Assembly: GCA_018398765.1 (NCBI GenBank)
Contig: JAHBMJ010001083.1
Location: 1-36,186, forward strand
Direction: 5' to 3'
Source of the DNA: Chromera velia
Lineage: Eukaryota; Sar; Chromeraceae
DNA: 36,186 bases
In this document: piece after piece, positions 11,401-21,943 of the stretch
Layout: the number at the start of each line of letters is the position of its first letter
Position numbering within the stretch: the stretch's first letter is position 1
Made by a program: the position numbers and the translations under genes
The notes under the pieces: generated by a model
Databases searched by the model: none
What the model was told of the DNA's origin: nothing
What the model saw: only the letters and a program-made list of their open reading frames with translations

Positions 11401-11756
11401 CCTTCCTTTATGTGTTGGCTTCTGTTTGTGTTTGGTGAATCTCAGCCCGCCTGTGTTGTGATAACTTCATTTTATGTCCTTCGTCTTTCTTCATGCCTCT
11501 GTGAAGAAAAAAATTAAAGAGAAAGTTACTCAAGTCTCTCTCCCCACCCTCCCTCCCTGCCTTCGCGCTCTCTCTGCCTGCCTGTGTACCTGCCTCCAGC
11601 TGTGTCCAACTGATCTAAATTTCCTGCCTGTCTGTCTGTCTGCAGCTGATTCTGAAGCCAGGTGCGATCTCAGTTCTCGATTTCAACCAACTTGACCGGT
11701 CCTGGACGTTTCCTTTCATCGGCTACACAGGACACCTGGAGGGGGTGGCCGCTTGA
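8455..11756 (+). CDS. Histidine-phosphatase (phosphoglycerate-mutase-like) fold protein with a plastid-lumen leader; probable pseudoenzyme
   Basis: Six exons join in phase: 8455-8866, 9258-9513, 9855-9958, 10569-10756, 11056-11166 and 11646-11756 (393 residues, TGA). Residues 1-14 form a signal peptide ending AIAGA before Phe15, the usual secondary-plastid cleavage context. Residues 15-58 are Ser/Arg-rich, like a transit peptide. RRSQL at 60-64 followed by a hydrophobic, Ala/Gly-rich run to ALAA (90-93) resembles a twin-arginine thylakoid signal. The mature part follows the branch-1 histidine phosphatase order: LFLINSCSTEL (111-120) where LVRHGET is expected, LTARGAGQKEAAAIAEAL, VVSSEKKRALQTA, LDELNLGALEG, GES (278-280), ILAVSH (His326) and a C-terminal GHLEGV. 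The phospho-acceptor His is Ser115, so ordinary catalysis is unlikely; the second His is kept. All five donors begin GTC. Probable thylakoid-lumen binding or regulatory protein. Confidence 0.85.
8998..9069 (+). tRNA. tRNA-Gln (anticodon CUG)
   Basis: A 72-nt cloverleaf lies inside intron 1 of the phosphatase-like gene, on the same strand. The acceptor stem GGTCCCG pairs with CGGGACA (the first pair is a G-A mismatch). U8 and A9 are present and the D loop has GG. The anticodon stem TGAGA/TCTCG closes the loop CTCTGCA, so the anticodon is CTG (codon CAG). The T arm is CTGGG-TTCAAAT-CCCAG, with a B box GGTTCAAATCC. The overall form matches eukaryotic tRNA-Gln. Position 37 is C where a purine is usual. 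The CCA is not encoded and there is no intron. Confidence 0.9.
9071..9074 (+). terminator. RNA polymerase III T-run after tRNA-Gln
   Basis: Four T residues follow the tRNA 3' end after one base, the minimal Pol III stop signal. Confidence 0.6.
10327..10412. repeat. (GT)n(GA)n G-rich microsatellite in intron 3 of the phosphatase-like gene
   Basis: A GT-rich tract runs directly into a GA tract and then G-runs, all between exons 3 and 4. Confidence 0.85.
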
Positions 11757-12777
11757 TGAGATGATTGATTGGTGGCAAGAGAGAGAACGGAACAGAGAGA
11801 TCACCAACAACCGGATCAAGCAAACCATAATTCAATCAGCATGACCAATCATTCCTCCCCCAAGTCGTATCGTTTCGTTTCTATCTGAAGAAGGGGAGCA
11901 GCACTCAATGGAGAGAGAGAGAGAGAGACAGAGACAGACAGAAAGAGAGATGAAGTTGCTGTGAGGGATTTCGTTGAGGTTTCTGAAAAAAAAGATTGTA
12001 GAAAAAATGTCGTAGTACGTAGTGGTAGGAACCAGTAGTAGTAGTAGTAGTAGTAGTAGATCTCGTGGTGGTCGGCCGAAGAAAAGCTCGTAGTAGTTGA
12101 CTCCTCGCTTTGTGTTTGTCTGTTCTGGGCTCAGACAGACGCTCACAAAAAATTCCACCCACCCATCTTCACGCCCTTCAGTGGCTCGATCAGGTGACTG
12201 GCATCAGGACTTCTGCCACGGTCACCTGACGGTCAGCATTTGTGTCTGATTTCAAGTGCATGCATAATATCGGTTACCGCAGTATTGTCGCATGCAGCCT
12301 GGAAGCGCGTTATGCGCTTACCGGGCCTGATCTGATCCTTCGATACCAGTGCAGTCATGCATGCAGTTTTCGTTTCTGCATGTCAGGTGGGTCGCTCTGA
12401 ATCGCCATTGCGGTGCAGCTAAAGGGCGTGCTTCCGCGATCATGGCGCGATGTGCAAACATTCAATGGCGTTCATCGTTCGACGTTTGCTAGGACGCTGA
12501 CTCGATCCCGGTCTACACTCTTTTTGAAGTTGGCTAGCTTCTTAGATTACCGTAACTTTATATTGCTAGCTAAATTTGCTAGTTTTACTGCTCTACTGCC
12601 TAGGTGTGATCTGTATAAAAAGTTACATATATCATTTAAGAGTTACCATTGGGGGTTCGGCTCAAAAATTAGTTACTAAAAAAATCGTAACTTTGTACCA
12701 GTTACTGCAGGTCTCCAACCCCCCTAGTACTAGACTTTCGTAACCGTAAAATCAGTCTGTTCTAAGATGGTTTTATA
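11757..12777. other. Intergenic with simple repeats, no gene seen
   Basis: It contains a GA tract (about 11909-11935), an (AGT)n run (about 12032-12058) and scattered TGCATGC words (near 12260, 12290 and 12355). No supported coding frame. Confidence 0.45.
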
Positions 12778-13113
12778 CTAGGGGTAATTAAAAAAAAAAT
12801 ATAAAAATGGTTATTTTCACTTTTTTGTTTTTTTTTTTCTGATGTCAAACTAAAAAATTTGTTGTTTAAGTGTTGTTGATGTGTTGCATAAATCAGTAAG
12901 TGTTGTTTAAGTGTTATTATATACTGCTAGTTATATTGTTGTTTCTTTATTATAATAATAAATAAATGTTGTTGCACTGTTATACAACTCTTGCTTTCCT
13001 GTTGCAAGGTGTTGCATATGGTTGTCATATCTTAATGGAGGTCATCATCGAAAAAAAAAAAAAAAAATGCCCTGAAAACCTTTTTTTTTTTTTTTTTGGA
13101 AAATTACCCCTAG
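12778..13113. mobile_element. hAT-like MITE, 336 bp
   Basis: The perfect 8-bp direct repeat GTTTTATA flanks it at 12770-12777 and 13114-13121. The ends are inverted repeats CTAGGGGTAATT (12778-12789) and AATTACCCCTAG (13102-13113). The interior is oligo-A, a GTTGTTTAAGTGTTGTTG core (12860-13025) and a long oligo-T. This is the same plan as the element at 5232-5456 with the core in opposite orientation. Non-autonomous. Confidence 0.85.
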
Positions 13114-15462
13114 GTTTTATATTATATAAAAATAATTCTAAAAAATGTATAACCTAAATTTTTCATACCTAAAAATATACTTTTTGATTATATAGAAATA
13201 TGAAAACCTAAGTTCTAGGGAGGATACCAGCATACCACAGTCTTACACGATCGAACACCTAGTCAAACACATGTACACTGCACAATGACTGCATGACCTC
13301 GAATTACTTAGATCTTTTTCGGTTATACGGCAGTATATTAGGGCTCGACGGCCCGTCTCTAATGCATGTCTGTCTCGCCGTCTCCATACAGCTAACCATG
13401 CAGTCGTTTCACAATATTGCTGAGCGGCATCATCTACCATCCTTTTCTTAAAAAATGTTTCATCCAGACCGCGATTCAGAAGTGAAAGGCTTTAAGAGCT
13501 TTCAAATAACCAAGTCTTACTTCAAAGTTATTCAAAAAAAAAAAAAAAAAGAGTCTGTGACAGTGTTTGTCGGGTCAAAGAAACATAAGAAGAGGAGAAT
13601 CCCCCCCGGGAGATGGCAGAGTCTTGCGAAGAACTCTACAAAAAAGTAAGTGATCTAAGTGATGTTAATATTTGTACTATGCTTGTACTAGCCTTGTAAA
13701 ATAAAGATGTTACACTGATGTCTAGCTTGATTTCTAGTGTTTTGATTATTTGTATGTTAATATTTTCTACTGTACTTTCGTACTAGAGTTTAAAAGTTGT
13801 ATTTTACTTTTTTCCCATAACTTTGGGGGTCTAACCCCCTTCTAGTTACTGAATTAATTCCGTAAAAGTCTGAGCACAGACTTTCGACTTTAAAACTTCT
13901 TTCGTTTTAAAACTTTAAGAATAAAAGCCTTAAATATATTGATTCAAAGTTTGTTGTTTAGGATTGTTTAGCCTTTTAAAACATTTTTCAATATATGACA
14001 AAAAACTTTTAAAGTGCGTTAAATTTAAAAGTTATATTTTAGAGTCTATATAAACTCAAACCGGACTTTAAACTTTATTTCACTTTAAAACTTTAGAGAT
14101 CATACCTAGTCTACTGCTTAATGCTGCATAACTATACATGGGCAGGTGCCGCTACACTGCCGCACTGGTACTTAAACTTCTTACTACATTGAATGACTTA
14201 TATTAGATTTCCATACAAGATTTCTAGAAAAATTTTTAAGTATTTTTTTATATATTTCTAACAATCAATCAACATGCTTTAGAACATATTTCTTAATTTT
14301 TGTGAATGAAGAAAATCGGAGGAGACGGCAAAAATCTGGAGGCGTGACTTGAAGAGGTTTCCGCCCGGGGTAGGACGGGGATTGCATAACACGCGCAGGC
14401 CTTTTTAGGCAAGCTTTGATGCTTTTAAACTTAATGACATAATGAGACCTACCGGACTTTAACATCATTTCGGACTTTGAAATATAGGATGTTCTATAGT
14501 ATTTCAACGTTGTTTATATACCTTTAAATTAAATAGACATTCTTTAAAACGTGATTCTTTTAAGATAAAATTAACATTAAAGAAAAAATTGAAGCTAAAC
14601 CTGTTAGTGTCAGGAGATTTCAATTTCTGAGTTCTTTTAGCATTCAATTATAATAATGCATAGTATTGTATCTATAATTTTTTTTTATAATTTCGATTAT
14701 AGATAAATAAATGTTTAAGTACAATATCATGTCAACATGAATGCTTAGTAGAATAACTGAATTCAAATTATCTTAGTAAATTAAATCTAAACTTAAATAG
14801 TTAGTTGGTCATCAAGTTAGTGAGTTAGAGGATGCCTAACCCTAGTTAGAGCGCTAGGCTCCCGGGCGGCGCATGCATAGTTGGTTGGTTTTCACTAGAA
14901 TGAGCAAAAAGTTATTCACTTGTCAGCACCGTGCGGCAGATATCAAACAGGCGGGTCGGGAGCAAGAACAAATGCGATCGGATAACATTGCGAACGAATA
15001 GATCGGATGCAGACGCACCGGAGAGAGGAGCGTACGTTACAATCATTATATGATCAATCCAAGTTGATTTCAATGCAGCCATCTGGCATAAGGATTCCCT
15101 TTCGTCCGACCGTTTCTCATCGTTTCTCGTATGAAGAAAGCTTGTGTAAAAAGTCATCATGCACACACAGTTTGCCGTCATCCCACCCGACAGACAATGC
15201 ATCATACTCTCCTTGCAGGTTAAATGAGAGCAGACGCAAAAAGCTAAAAAGAGAGCTCTTGGTTACTGTTAGGGCATAACGAGTGAGAGCGGAGAAGGAA
15301 AAGAGATCAGAGAAGGACTTGCTATAGAAAAAGAACACGAACGTGCGGTGAGAAGAGAGAAAAACTACATTCCATAGTGCCTCCATGTGATGTAGTGCCT
15401 GGACACTTGATTTTTTTTACCCACAGTGACACAACTGGCAATTTCATCACGCTGTAAGTGTG
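13114..15462. other. AT-rich gene-free region
   Basis: No supported gene. A small Lys-rich frame at 13455-13649 ends at a donor-like GTAAGT but has no recognisable motif. Between 13855 and 14100 the word ACTTTAAAACTTT recurs. A 128-bp block at 14434-14561 has an inverted copy at 19985-20123. Confidence 0.45.
14434..14561. repeat. Dispersed repeat, left copy (inverted partner at 19985-20123)
   Basis: From ATGACATAATGAGACC to AACGTGATTCTTTT the sequence matches the reverse complement of 19985-20123, with a small indel and scattered changes. No direct target duplication is visible at the outer edges, so I call it a dispersed repeat, not proven ends of one element. Confidence 0.75.
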
Positions 15463-15464
15463 AC

Positions 15465-15534
<70 letters not shown>

Positions 15535-15563
15535 TGTGTGTGTATGTGTGTGTGTGTGTGTGT

Positions 15564-15598
<35 letters not shown>

Positions 15599-15672
15599 TG
15601 TATGTGTGTGTGTGCGTGTGTGTGTATGTGTATGCGTATACGTGTATGTCTGCATATGTGTGTGTGTGAGTG
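15463..15672. repeat. (TC)n-(GT)n microsatellite
   Basis: About 70 bp of CTCTCTTT/TC repeat runs into about 140 bp of interrupted GT repeat. Frames here on both strands are artefacts of the repeat. Confidence 0.95.
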
Positions 15673-15868
15673 TAGGCCTCATCCGCCCTATCGACTCTTG
15701 CCTCACACCCAACCAACAGAATCACCAAACACCAACGAGACAAACACTCACACACAAACAAAACAAAAGAGAGTCTGTGTGTCTACAGTGACTCCCTTCT
15801 TTGTGTTCACTCTCCTTGAGAAGGGAGGGCCCCCTCCGCCTGCCCCACCCCCCCCTCTTTCTTCCTGT

Positions 15869-16622
15869 TTAGCCTTTTGAAGGCCCCCTTCCTGCAGAGA
15901 TGCAAGAAGAGCAAACGAAGATGTATGCCATCTCACGCTCGTCAGACAGATACATTTTCACACGCATCTTCTTGTGCAGCTACCACCCCGCTGGCAAGTT
16001 CTTTTCAAACATGGACGAAAAAGAACAAACACACTTTAGACGCTCTGAATTCGTCATTAAGCGACGAACGTGTGCATCTGGAGGAGTCTCAGAACCCCCG
16101 ACGGAAACATACATATACACAAAGTCTGCTGCAAGTTCTTTGACGTTCATCATGCAGACATCTTTTTCAACGACTTCAACTTTCTGTGTCATTCCACTCT
16201 TCTGCAAGAAAAGACGACTCAGAGCGGTGGTGCTTTCTTCTTTTTCGATGCATCGGACCGTCTGAGCACCACAAAATGACAACAATGCTCCCACAACACC
16301 GAGTCCCGACCCAACGTCAATGCATGCATCAAAAAATGTCTTTTCTGGCAGAAAGAAGATGAGTCGAATGACAAAAAGTATTCTCAAAACATCCATAAAA
16401 TCAATGCTCCCACCCATGTTGCCCGCACCCCGTTGCCAGCTTCCCCCGGTATCCCACAAACAGAAAGGGTTCTTTTTCGCTCTTGAGACGAGCTTGCTGA
16501 CAAACTGACATTCGTCAGACTCTTCTTTCTCCTTTTTCTTCTTCTCAGCTTGGTCGAGGTTGTCGTCTTTGACGGAGTTGTTCAAAGTGCCTGTCCGTCC
16601 AAGTTTTCCTCGCCCCTCTCCG
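15869..16622 (-). CDS. Class I SAM-dependent methyltransferase, 5' incomplete model
   Basis: Minus-strand reading. A good acceptor (ttgcgtgcag) puts an exon start at 16622; upstream exons probably exist, because no ATG opens the frame there. After a Lys/Glu-rich linker comes the SAM-binding core: FFDACIDVGSGLGVVGALL (motif I, Asp-x-Gly-x-Gly-x-Gly), CGAQTVRCIEKEE (acidic end of beta-2), VEVVEKDVCMM (motif II) and LAADFVYMYV (beta-4). The frame reaches TAG at 15980-15982 just after NLPAGW. In the same frame a further 36 codons follow (LHKKMRVKMYLSDEREMAYI onward) to TAA at 15869-15871. They look like the final strands expected in this fold, so I include them, with reserve. The substrate cannot be told. 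Confidence 0.6.
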
Positions 16623-17437
16623 CTGCACGCAACAAGTGTGAAAAGACAATCCTGAGTTACTGTACGAATATAAAAAGCAAGACTGAAGCAAAGAAATACC
16701 GATATTGTGTGTAGATGCAAACAGATATGACAAAATTTATGCTTACAGCTGCTCTAGGCGATATCGAGAGCACAAAAATCAACTGTCGCCCTGGTGACGG
16801 GACTAAGCCCCACCAATCAAGCCCCACCAGGGTGGCTGATATGAGCGTGAGTGAAAAAAGTGTGTCCAAAGAATGATTGCATGGACGTGAACGACGGCGC
16901 CTTAGCCACTACTGTACTCATGCGAACGAGGGCGCGTTCGACTGTGCTCCGCATTCACAAGTAGAATGGGGATGAGGCATTCACTTGGAAGTGACAGCAA
17001 TTCTCTCTCAAGAACCGGTGTCACTTATGGTGGTGCGACTCCTCATTTGCATTCACAACACAATCATTCACCGCCTCCTCACTGGAACAGCTACTTCTTC
17101 TAGCCACATTTCAAATGGTCTTTTCATGGGTTCTTTGGATAAGTAAATTCAATGAAAGACGAGAGAGAGGAATCGAAAAACCTCATGAATTGAAGTTTAC
17201 CTATCTATGTATGTGTGTATGATCTTTATGCGGCTACAACTAAAGGACATACCCCCAAAGGGGGTCTACGCCTCGCATCCGCTGCTCATTGAGAGCCTCA
17301 CACACTCGCACAGCACACGCACACCAACACACATCGACACACACACACATATGGAACCAAAGAACGAAGGAAGAAAAGAAGGGAGGAAGACAACGGAAGG
17401 AAAGATGAAGGAAAGAAAACAATGTAGTATAAGCAAG
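16623..17437. other. Upstream region of the methyltransferase gene, no further gene resolved
   Basis: It may hold upstream exons of the minus-strand methyltransferase gene; possible acceptors occur near 16683. The repeated words AAGCCCCACCA (16805-16830) and a TGCATGCATC (16321) are seen. A further exon of the minus-strand AT-hook gene may lie near 17230-17295, with a short open stretch after an AG, but it is not proven. Confidence 0.35.
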
Positions 17438-17488
17438 GAAGCAAGAAAGAAAGAAAAAAAGAAAAAAAGAAAGAAAGAAAGAAAAAAA

Positions 17489-17519
<31 letters not shown>

Positions 17520-17545
17520 GGGAAGCAAAAAAAAAAAAAAGAAAG
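17438..17545. repeat. GAAA/AAAG microsatellite
   Basis: Purine repeat on the plus strand, probably within an intron of the minus-strand AT-hook gene, where it forms a long pyrimidine tract. Confidence 0.9.
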
Positions 17546-17610
17546 AGAGGAAGGAAGCAGAGAAGCAACAGTTACTAAGGAATGAAGGAAAAAATAAAAC
17601 AAAGACTGAC

Positions 17611-18165
17611 TTCTTATTTTTTGCCATCCCCACAATCTTCTCCACTGCAGATATCTCTTGAGAGGGTTCCAGCACCTGTCCAGCAGAGCTGGCCGCTGCA
17701 GCCCCACCGATGCTCGTCAAAAATGAATTTGGGGCGGCTGAGGACCCTAGAGGTTTGGTCTTAAGCTTGGCTTTGGCTTTTAATTTAGGAGGGTTCAGAT
17801 TGTGGTCTTCGTTAGCCGCATCGTCATCATCCTCGGAACTAAAGAGGTCCTTTACGAGGTTAGGGTCCAGCCTTCCTCCTTTCCAACGGCCCTTTATCTC
17901 GGGGTCTTTCTCAGTGGCGGTGCCCTCCGGGAACCGGGGCCCCCTCTTCTCCCTGCCTCCCCCTTCGTTCTCTTTGCTCCCCCCCCCGCTCTCCTTCTCA
18001 ACGCCTCCCTCCTCTTCCGCGACCTCTCCTTCCCCCTCATTTTTCTTCTTCTTGGACCCCTTGGGGCGTCCTCCCTTCTTTTTGGGGGCAACTGGCTACT
18101 GTGTGGGAGCCGTTTGATCCTGCATGTTCAACAAGTCCTCTCTCTGTGACAGGTTCTGTTCTAAT
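17611..18165 (-). CDS. AT-hook nuclear protein, partial gene model
   Basis: On the minus strand an acceptor with a long T-run (ttttttttcag) precedes 18165. The frame then reads LEQNLSQREDLLNM to an ATG at 18125, so 18125 may be the start or an internal Met. Ten codons from that ATG comes TAG at 18096-18098, then PVAPKKKGGRPKGSKKKK, a clear AT-hook (GRPKG core) in a basic patch. Acidic and Gly-rich stretches follow (EGEGEVAEEEGG), then FSSEDDDDAANEDHN and a Lys/Ala tail. The frame has no TAA or TGA for more than 150 codons. A donor GTCAGT at 17610 in phase 2 ends the exon after MAKNKK. AT-hooks bind the minor groove of AT-rich DNA, so a chromatin or transcription role is inferred. The downstream exons were not found. 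Confidence 0.55.
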
Positions 18166-18179
18166 CTGAAAAAAAAACA
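18126..18179. promoter_or_regulatory. 54-bp gap between two divergent start codons
   Basis: If both ATGs are real starts, only 54 bp separate them, including a minus-strand acceptor-like T-run. Either the minus gene starts farther away, making it antisense to the 18180-19766 gene, or this is an extremely short bidirectional region. Confidence 0.3.
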
Positions 18180-19766
18180 ATGGTCGACAGAGACAGCTCA
18201 AAATACGCCATTTCCCCCTATTTGTGCAGGAAAATACAATCTGTAAGCCTAAGGGGGTTCGAAAACAAGGAAGAGATCCTGGACACCATAAAGAAGTGGG
18301 AAGCGAAGAGCCCACAAGCGTTGCCAGAACGTGATCTATTATGGCTCTGTGGTGTTCTTAATCAGGAAGATCCAAAGTAAGCACCCCTTCTCATTTTGAT
18401 CTCGCAGCCTCTTTTCTTTGGCTATTTGTTTCTTTCCTTCTCCCTACCTGCCTGCTTGCCTACCTGTCTGATAGTCCTTCACTTTGTCTTTTTTCTTTGC
18501 TGTTTTTTGGCCTCTGAGTCAAGAGTATTTTCCTCCGTTTCCTCACCCCTCTCTAACGTTTTCTTCTGCACTTACAGGTTTCTGCTTGATGGTGAAGCGC
18601 ACTTCAGAGATAAGATTGTTTGTGCGGCAGATCTTCTGCGTGCACGGGGGGGTGATGCTTCGGGTTCGCGTCACCAGCATCCACAAAGAGATTCAGGTCT
18701 GGTCTCATGCCACAGCCGCGGTCCCCTATTTTTTCTCTGTTTCATCTCCCGTTCTTGTCCCTCTCTTTCTGTTTTTCCCGTTGTTGAATCATCTAATGTT
18801 GTTTTCCTCTTTTGATTTTTCTTTTTTCTTTTTATTTTTGTCCTTCTCTCCGCCTCTCTCTATCTCTCTCCCCTCCCCCCCGCCCCCCCCCCCCCCCCCC
18901 CCCCTCTGCATGCATATGTATGTGTGTGTGTGTTTAAGATTGCGAGGGGGGGGGGGTCAGTGCGAAATATGTCTGCCTGTGAGAAAAAGGGAAAGAAAAG
19001 ACGATATAGTCTGTCTGTCTTTGTATGTGTATGTGGGCCCCCGTACAATTCTATATGTCTAACTGCAGACGTCCCTGAACACATCGAAGAATTCAAACGG
19101 ACACACCAGGCCCAGTTCGGTCAGACAAGGGTGAAAGCAGATCTACAGTACTACCAAAACTCTCTACTGGGGGGAGGCGTCACAAGAGACCCAATTTATT
19201 CTTACTATGACAAAGTGGTCGACGAACGTGGGCGGCCCTTGCTCCGGGGTACAAGAATCGCCATAGGAGACTTTGTCTTGACGAAGACAGGGGCAGACAG
19301 ACAAGAGGGAGATACTGCGCCATTCTACATCGGAAAGGTCGGTGAAGGGCGGACAGGGTGACATTCAGATATACAGAATTTCTGGTGACCGCACTCCAAA
19401 AAATGTGCGTTCATATATATTTTCTTTTTCTTTTCGTGTGCGTTCATGCAGGTAGAACAGTTTTTGGCATAGGAGACGGGAAAGGATCCTTCACAGCTGC
19501 TGCTTCAATGGTACGGTGGCACCTCAGATGTCTTCAGAAAGCTTAGTGCTACAAAATATGCATCCAGAAGAGGAAAATCGAAACTGTGGAAGGATTCTTG
19601 GCCCATGGATGACATCATTTGCTGGAGTTTTTCTTTGACAGAGAGAGGTAATGAGTTACTTTTTGCGCTGCTCGATAGAATGAAAGAGTGGTACCCTGAC
19701 TTCCCATGGGAAGAATATGTAAAAACTCAGAGGGGAAAAACCTGGTTGGGGAGACATTCTAACTGA
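18180..19766 (+). CDS. Uncharacterised protein with a GDFV-IGKV-WYGG module
   Basis: Four exons agree in phase: 18180-18376, 18578-18696, 19069-19337 and 19452-19766 (299 codons plus TGA). The start has a good context (aacaATGG). The N-terminal half is helical, with charged segments such as EEILDTIKKWEAK and EFKRTHQAQFGQTRVKADL. The C-terminal half reads IAIGDFVLTKTG, then PFYIGKV, LLLQWYGG and DDIICWSFSLTERG. This order (barrel start, IGKV strand, WYG strand) recalls SH3-like barrels of BAH or Tudor type, but I cannot name the family. TAG at 19470-19472 is codon 202, between IGKVEQFLA and ETGKDPSQ. An alternative acceptor at 19496 would skip it in the same phase but shorten the barrel by 15 codons. 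Confidence 0.65.
18883..18904. repeat. Poly-C run in intron 2 of the 18180-19766 gene
   Basis: About 22 consecutive C (one early G), within a pyrimidine-rich stretch. A likely site of length error in the assembly, but intronic. Confidence 0.9.
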
Positions 19767-21943
19767 AATGATCTCAGACTCATTGCAAGGTCGTCAATAT
19801 GGAAAAACCGTATCCGGTATCTGTTCAAGCTTTCATGTAACAGAGTTGTATCTACTTTTCGATCGCATTTATTACATCATACATAGATATGCCAATTATG
19901 CAGCTACTATTATGATTATTAAAATATAGCTATGATCTAACATTAATATAGCTAGCTTCAATTCTTTGTTTTATTTAAAAAAAAAAAAGAATCACGTTTT
20001 AAAGAATGTTTATCAAATTTAAAAGCTTATAAACAACGATTAAAGATAATAGAACACCCTATGTTATTCCTATATTTCAAAGTCCGAAATGATGTTAAAG
20101 TCCGGTAGGTCTCATTATGTCATTTTATCATGGCAATACACACTGTTGACAGCTTGGTATATGTACAACCAGCTAGACAACCAGTCAGAAACTTTAAGGG
20201 GAAAAAGAAACAAAGCAGGGGGAGAGAAAGACATTAATAAGGGGGGGTAGGTCGTACAGCTCCAACCTGACGCCTCCTAAGTTGATACAACAGCTCAAAC
20301 TGGAAGCCGAGGGCATATACAGATGATCGCCGGACTACATCTTCGGTTGAGAGTTAATCACTGGCACTTCTATTACCGGGAAGGATAAATTGATTTGTTC
20401 TTGCATTTCTAGGTTTTTGCATGTGTTTTCTCTTATGGGGAGGACTGGCTGATCCTAGTGCCCTGACTGACTCGTGTCGAATGTTGCAAGTTCAGAAATG
20501 GACCGACGGTGATGATCGACATGTCACGTATGATGATGATGATGATGCACAGAAACAAGAGCAGATCGAGAGGCTCTGAATGCAATTGTAACCGAAATTG
20601 AAGCCAAATTAGACAGAGCTCAAGAAAGAGAGAGAAAGTGATTGCTATCGAAAGACTCCACCCCTCTAAAACACGCAACGCAAAGCGAATTATTGGTACG
20701 AATGAAGGTCACCCTGGTACTCAGACACTTACCCATACCAGCCCTGCGACTCTTGCGAAACATCTGTCTGCGCCCTCCATCGTAAGGCCTGCGATTCGAT
20801 GCATATGATGGTTACTTACCCCTCTTTCCGTCTCACCTTTTGAATGTTCTTTTTCCATCTCCCAAGTACATCTCCTGTCCCCCTTCTCCACCGGTCTTCC
20901 TGTTTGCCTCTACTGCCTGAGACTGAGTCTCCGTTGCAGTCGTCGCACTCCTCCCACAGAAGAGAAACGACATCAGCGATTGAGAAAGCATCTTCTAGAT
21001 GCAGAGTGTTTAGAGTTGTGAGAATGAAGCCCCCTCCCGTTGTATGATGCAGGTCTGGCAAAGGGCCATTGCAATAAAGCATTGTCCTAGACTCATGCAC
21101 TGCATGATGGCCTATAGACCGATTTAAATTTAATAATAATAATGATAATGATGATAATGATTTTTTTTTAAATCAATCAATTGATCAATCAGTTTTAAAA
21201 CTCAAATAAAAATTAAAAATAAAAAACCTTAAGACCAGCACTAATTCAGATATTGAAAAAACATGTAAAAATAAAAAAAAAAATCTTTAAAACTTTTGAA
21301 CCTAGCTTTTGAACAGTAAGTTTGTACTAATTAAAAATCATTAATTCTGAGATTGATTGATTAATTTCTTGATTAGACCTTTCCAACTTTTTTTTGAATG
21401 TGTGACGCGTAGGATGCTTTGACAAAAAGTCTGAACCATGCCACACCACGCGGCCATTCAATCCGCTCTGAGGCCCTTTCAACCAAGAGGACGTCCCCAG
21501 GGGCCGTCTCCAACTCTCTCTGCCAAGTATAACTGTATGAGTACCCCAACGCCCAAGGACATTTTCTTTTCCCTCACCTCTTGCCCTTTCTCCCTCAACA
21601 TGCCCATGCACGTCCCGCTGAAAGATCTTCAATTTTATTAGATCTCCCGGACGTCCCCAGACTAGCTTCCGGACTCCGAGTCCCCCCCCACCCCATCCCC
21701 CAAACCTGTGGAGACTCAGTCATGCTGCCACTCTCAGAGGCACTCTGCCGAGAGACTTCCTCTTGCAATCCTTTCTCCTGGCGCGTCTCTCTCTCTTGCC
21801 AGCGAAAGGACGCCAACTTGGTCTACATCCATATTTCCGTCACCCAACTTGCCCAACCGAACAACCCAAGCTCACGTACTGTCGCTGAATTTCGCGGTTT
21901 GCCCTGTCTGATCTGTCTGGTGAGACAAGTTACAGTTGTACAT
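19767..21943. other. Gene-poor region
   Basis: AT-rich at 19860-20130 and 21120-21370 ((TAA)n/(TGA)n). Short frames occur near 20440-21100 and 21430-22030, but none shows motifs, splice structure or composition of a gene. The right copy of the dispersed repeat lies at 19985-20123. Confidence 0.4.
19985..20123. repeat. Dispersed repeat, right copy (inverted partner at 14434-14561)
   Basis: This is the reverse complement of the left copy, with an added 10-12 bp near the ATAGG/GTTCT junction and a longer oligo-A at its inner edge. The outer edge is at ATGTCAT (20117-20123). Confidence 0.75.

Noticed and set aside
15365-15791. Cys/Val and His/Thr-rich frames
   Set aside because: Translations of (GT)n and (TC)n microsatellites.
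17710-18117. 135-codon plus-strand frame rich in Pro, Ser and Phe
   Set aside because: Antisense shadow of the AT-hook protein, which has the recognisable motif and a longer open frame on the minus strand.
20505-20580. C/D snoRNA-like GTGATGA and CTGA boxes 60 nt apart
   Set aside because: No terminal stem and no C'/D' boxes; it lies in a TGA-repeat-rich stretch.
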